Origin: an uncultured Bacteroidales bacterium | GTDB lineage: Bacteria > Bacteroidota > Bacteroidia > Bacteroidales > UBA932 | Direction of reading: 5' to 3' | Assembly: GCA_934693135.1 (NCBI GenBank) | Contig: CAKUVA010000003.1 | Location: forward strand, 35,498 to 99,497 | Length of the DNA stretch: 64,000 bases | Shown: positions 63,029 through 64,000 of the stretch, piece after piece | Layout of the letters: each line of letters opens with the position of its first letter | Numbering within the stretch: the first letter of the stretch is position 1 | The notes under the pieces: generated by a model | Told to the model about the DNA's origin: nothing | The model's input: the letters and a program-made list of their open reading frames with translations, nothing else | Database searches by the model: none | Program-made: the position numbers and the translations under genes

Positions 63029-63589
63029 ATGTCAAGAATTGGTAAATTACCTGTAAGCCTTCCGGACAAGGTGAGCTTCGAGCTTCTCCCTGGCAACGTT
63101 GTGAAGGTTAAAGGCCCTCTCGGAGAGCTTTCGCAGAAAGTTGATCCGGATATCACAGTAACTGTAGAGGGAAAAGAAGTGAAATTTACACGTCCTACCG
63201 ATCTCCCTAGACACCGTTCAATGCATGGTCTTTATCGTGCACTTGTACACAACATGGTTGTCGGAGTATCTACCGGATTTGAGATCAAGCAGGAACTCGT
63301 CGGTGTAGGTTACCGTGTTGATGTTAAGGGTCAGCTTCTGACTTTCGCTCTTGGTTTTTCTCACGATATTCAGCTCCTTCTCCCTGCAGAGATCAAAGCA
63401 GAGGCTGCAGCTGTAAAGAAGGGTGAGAATCCAGTACTTATCCTCAGAAGTGCTGACAAGCAGCTTCTTGGACAGGTCGCAGCTAAGATCCGTTCGTTCC
63501 GTAAGCCTGAACCATATAAGGGCAAGGGTATCAAGTTTGTTGGCGAGCAGCTTCGTCGTAAGGCAGGTAAGACTGCAGCCGCTAAATAA
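63029..63589 (+). CDS. rplF: Ribosomal protein L6
   Basis: L6 lies near the sarcin-ricin loop. The 186-residue protein starts MSRIGKLPVSLPDKV and ends with FRKPEPYKGKGIKF, the conserved C-terminal motif. Confidence 0.97.
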   Translation: MSRIGKLPVSLPDKVSFELLPGNVVKVKGPLGELSQKVDPDITVTVEGKEVKFTRPTDLPRHRSMHGLYRALVHNMVVGVSTGFEIKQELVGVGYRVDVKGQLLTFALGFSHDIQLLLPAEIKAEAAAVKKGENPVLILRSADKQLLGQVAAKIRSFRKPEPYKGKGIKFVGEQLRRKAGKTAAAK

Positions 63590-63605
63590 TTAGGAGGAAT
63601 GAATT

Positions 63606-63968
63606 ATGGCATTGACTAAAATAGAAAGAAGAAGAAGGATTCACTATCGTATTCGTAAACACGTTAGCGGAACCGCTGAAAGACCAAGACTGGTTGTTTT
63701 CAGAAGTAACAGACAGATTTACGCTCAGGTTATCAATGATGAGGCTGGCGTTACACTTGTGGCTGCTGCTTCCAACGACAAGGGTCTTGCTACAGAGTGC
63801 AAGGGTAAGTCTGGAATTGAGGCTGCCGCAATCGTAGGCAAGGCTGTTGCAGCTCGCGCCATCGAGAAAGGTATCAATGAGGTCGCTTTCGATCGTGGAG
63901 GATATCTTTATCACGGAAGAGTACAAAGTTTGGCTGACGCTGCCCGTGAAGGCGGTCTTAAATTCTAA
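63606..63968 (+). CDS. rplR: Ribosomal protein L18
   Basis: L18 binds 5S rRNA with L5. The 120-residue protein has [20 protein letters not shown] near the start and [20 protein letters not shown] at the end. Confidence 0.97.
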   Translation: MALTKIERRRRIHYRIRKHVSGTAERPRLVVFRSNRQIYAQVINDEAGVTLVAAASNDKGLATECKGKSGIEAAAIVGKAVAARAIEKGINEVAFDRGGYLYHGRVQSLADAAREGGLKF

Positions 63969-63976
63969 TCGGAATT

Positions 63977-64000
63977 ATGGCAAATACAAATGTTAAAAGA
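63977..64000 (+). CDS. rpsE: Ribosomal protein S5, 5' end only
   Basis: An ATG 8 nt after rplR opens a frame MANTNVKR that runs off the window. Gene order (rplF-rplR-rpsE) indicates S5; the eight residues alone do not prove it. Confidence 0.7.

Noticed and set aside
1-64000. CRISPR arrays, insertion sequences, prophage or rRNA genes
   Set aside because: No regularly spaced repeats, transposase or integrase genes, terminal inverted repeats with target duplication, or rRNA sequence were seen.

Overview
The window is a stretch of chromosome from a member of the Bacteroidota, most likely an uncultured gut-type Bacteroidales. The signs are the Bacteroidetes promoter signature (TTG or TTTG, about 19-21 nt, then TAnnTTTG) in front of many genes, the scarcity of Shine-Dalgarno sites, a CarboxypepD-plug TonB receptor, BACON-type and EF-hand/LRR surface lipoproteins, an S46 dipeptidyl-peptidase, GH97, and lineage families such as DUF4270, DUF4294, DUF3098, DUF4876 and DUF6850. 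No genus can be assigned from the sequence alone. I see no insertion sequence, prophage, CRISPR array or rRNA gene.

Layout. 1-5.7 kb: mutS, a retaining-type GH97 glycosidase and a tcdA-like tRNA-modification gene. 5.8-12.2 kb (minus): a large OB-fold surface lipoprotein, a tRNA-Ser(CGA) preceded by about 250 nt of GC-rich structured RNA with its own promoter, the Mrp/ApbC ATPase and a DPP7-type peptidase. 12.2-16.1 kb: an EF-G paralogue lacking key GTPase residues, two small DNA-binding proteins and RNase HII. 16.1-25.8 kb (minus): a tight six-gene operon of TonB receptor, DUF4876 lipoprotein, DUF6850 barrel, ChaN-like lipoprotein, ABC ATPase and a GldG-fused ABC permease, probably an iron/heme-related uptake system. 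26-31.3 kb: a DXS-like enzyme, pyrophosphatase, rsmA and aspS. 31.6-40 kb: four lipoprotein genes in a row, including an Omp28-like protein and a tandem pair of BACON/EF-hand/LRR proteins. 40.1-45.5 kb (minus): cdaA, mutS2, yraN, a ManC-like protein with an altered signature, and a YqeY-like protein.

45.7-64 kb: the S10/spc ribosomal protein operon, split in two. rplC-rplD-rplW-rplB-rpsS-rplV-rpsC ends at a strong terminator. About 10.4 kb of unrelated genes follows (TlpA-like lipoprotein, uvrC, pnuC, acpP, DUF4270, a starch-synthase-like protein, ftsX, DUF3098, uppP, lpxH, DUF4294). The series then resumes from a new promoter as rplP-rpmC-rpsQ-rplN-rplX-rplE-rpsN-rpsH-rplF-rplR-rpsE. rpsJ, rpsL, rpsG and fusA are not in front of rplC; rplC has its own promoter.

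The points I would look at first are the split ribosomal operon, the structured RNA joined to tRNA-Ser, the six-gene TonB/ABC operon, the GTPase-defective EF-G, and the ManC-like and starch-synthase-like proteins that have lost signature residues.
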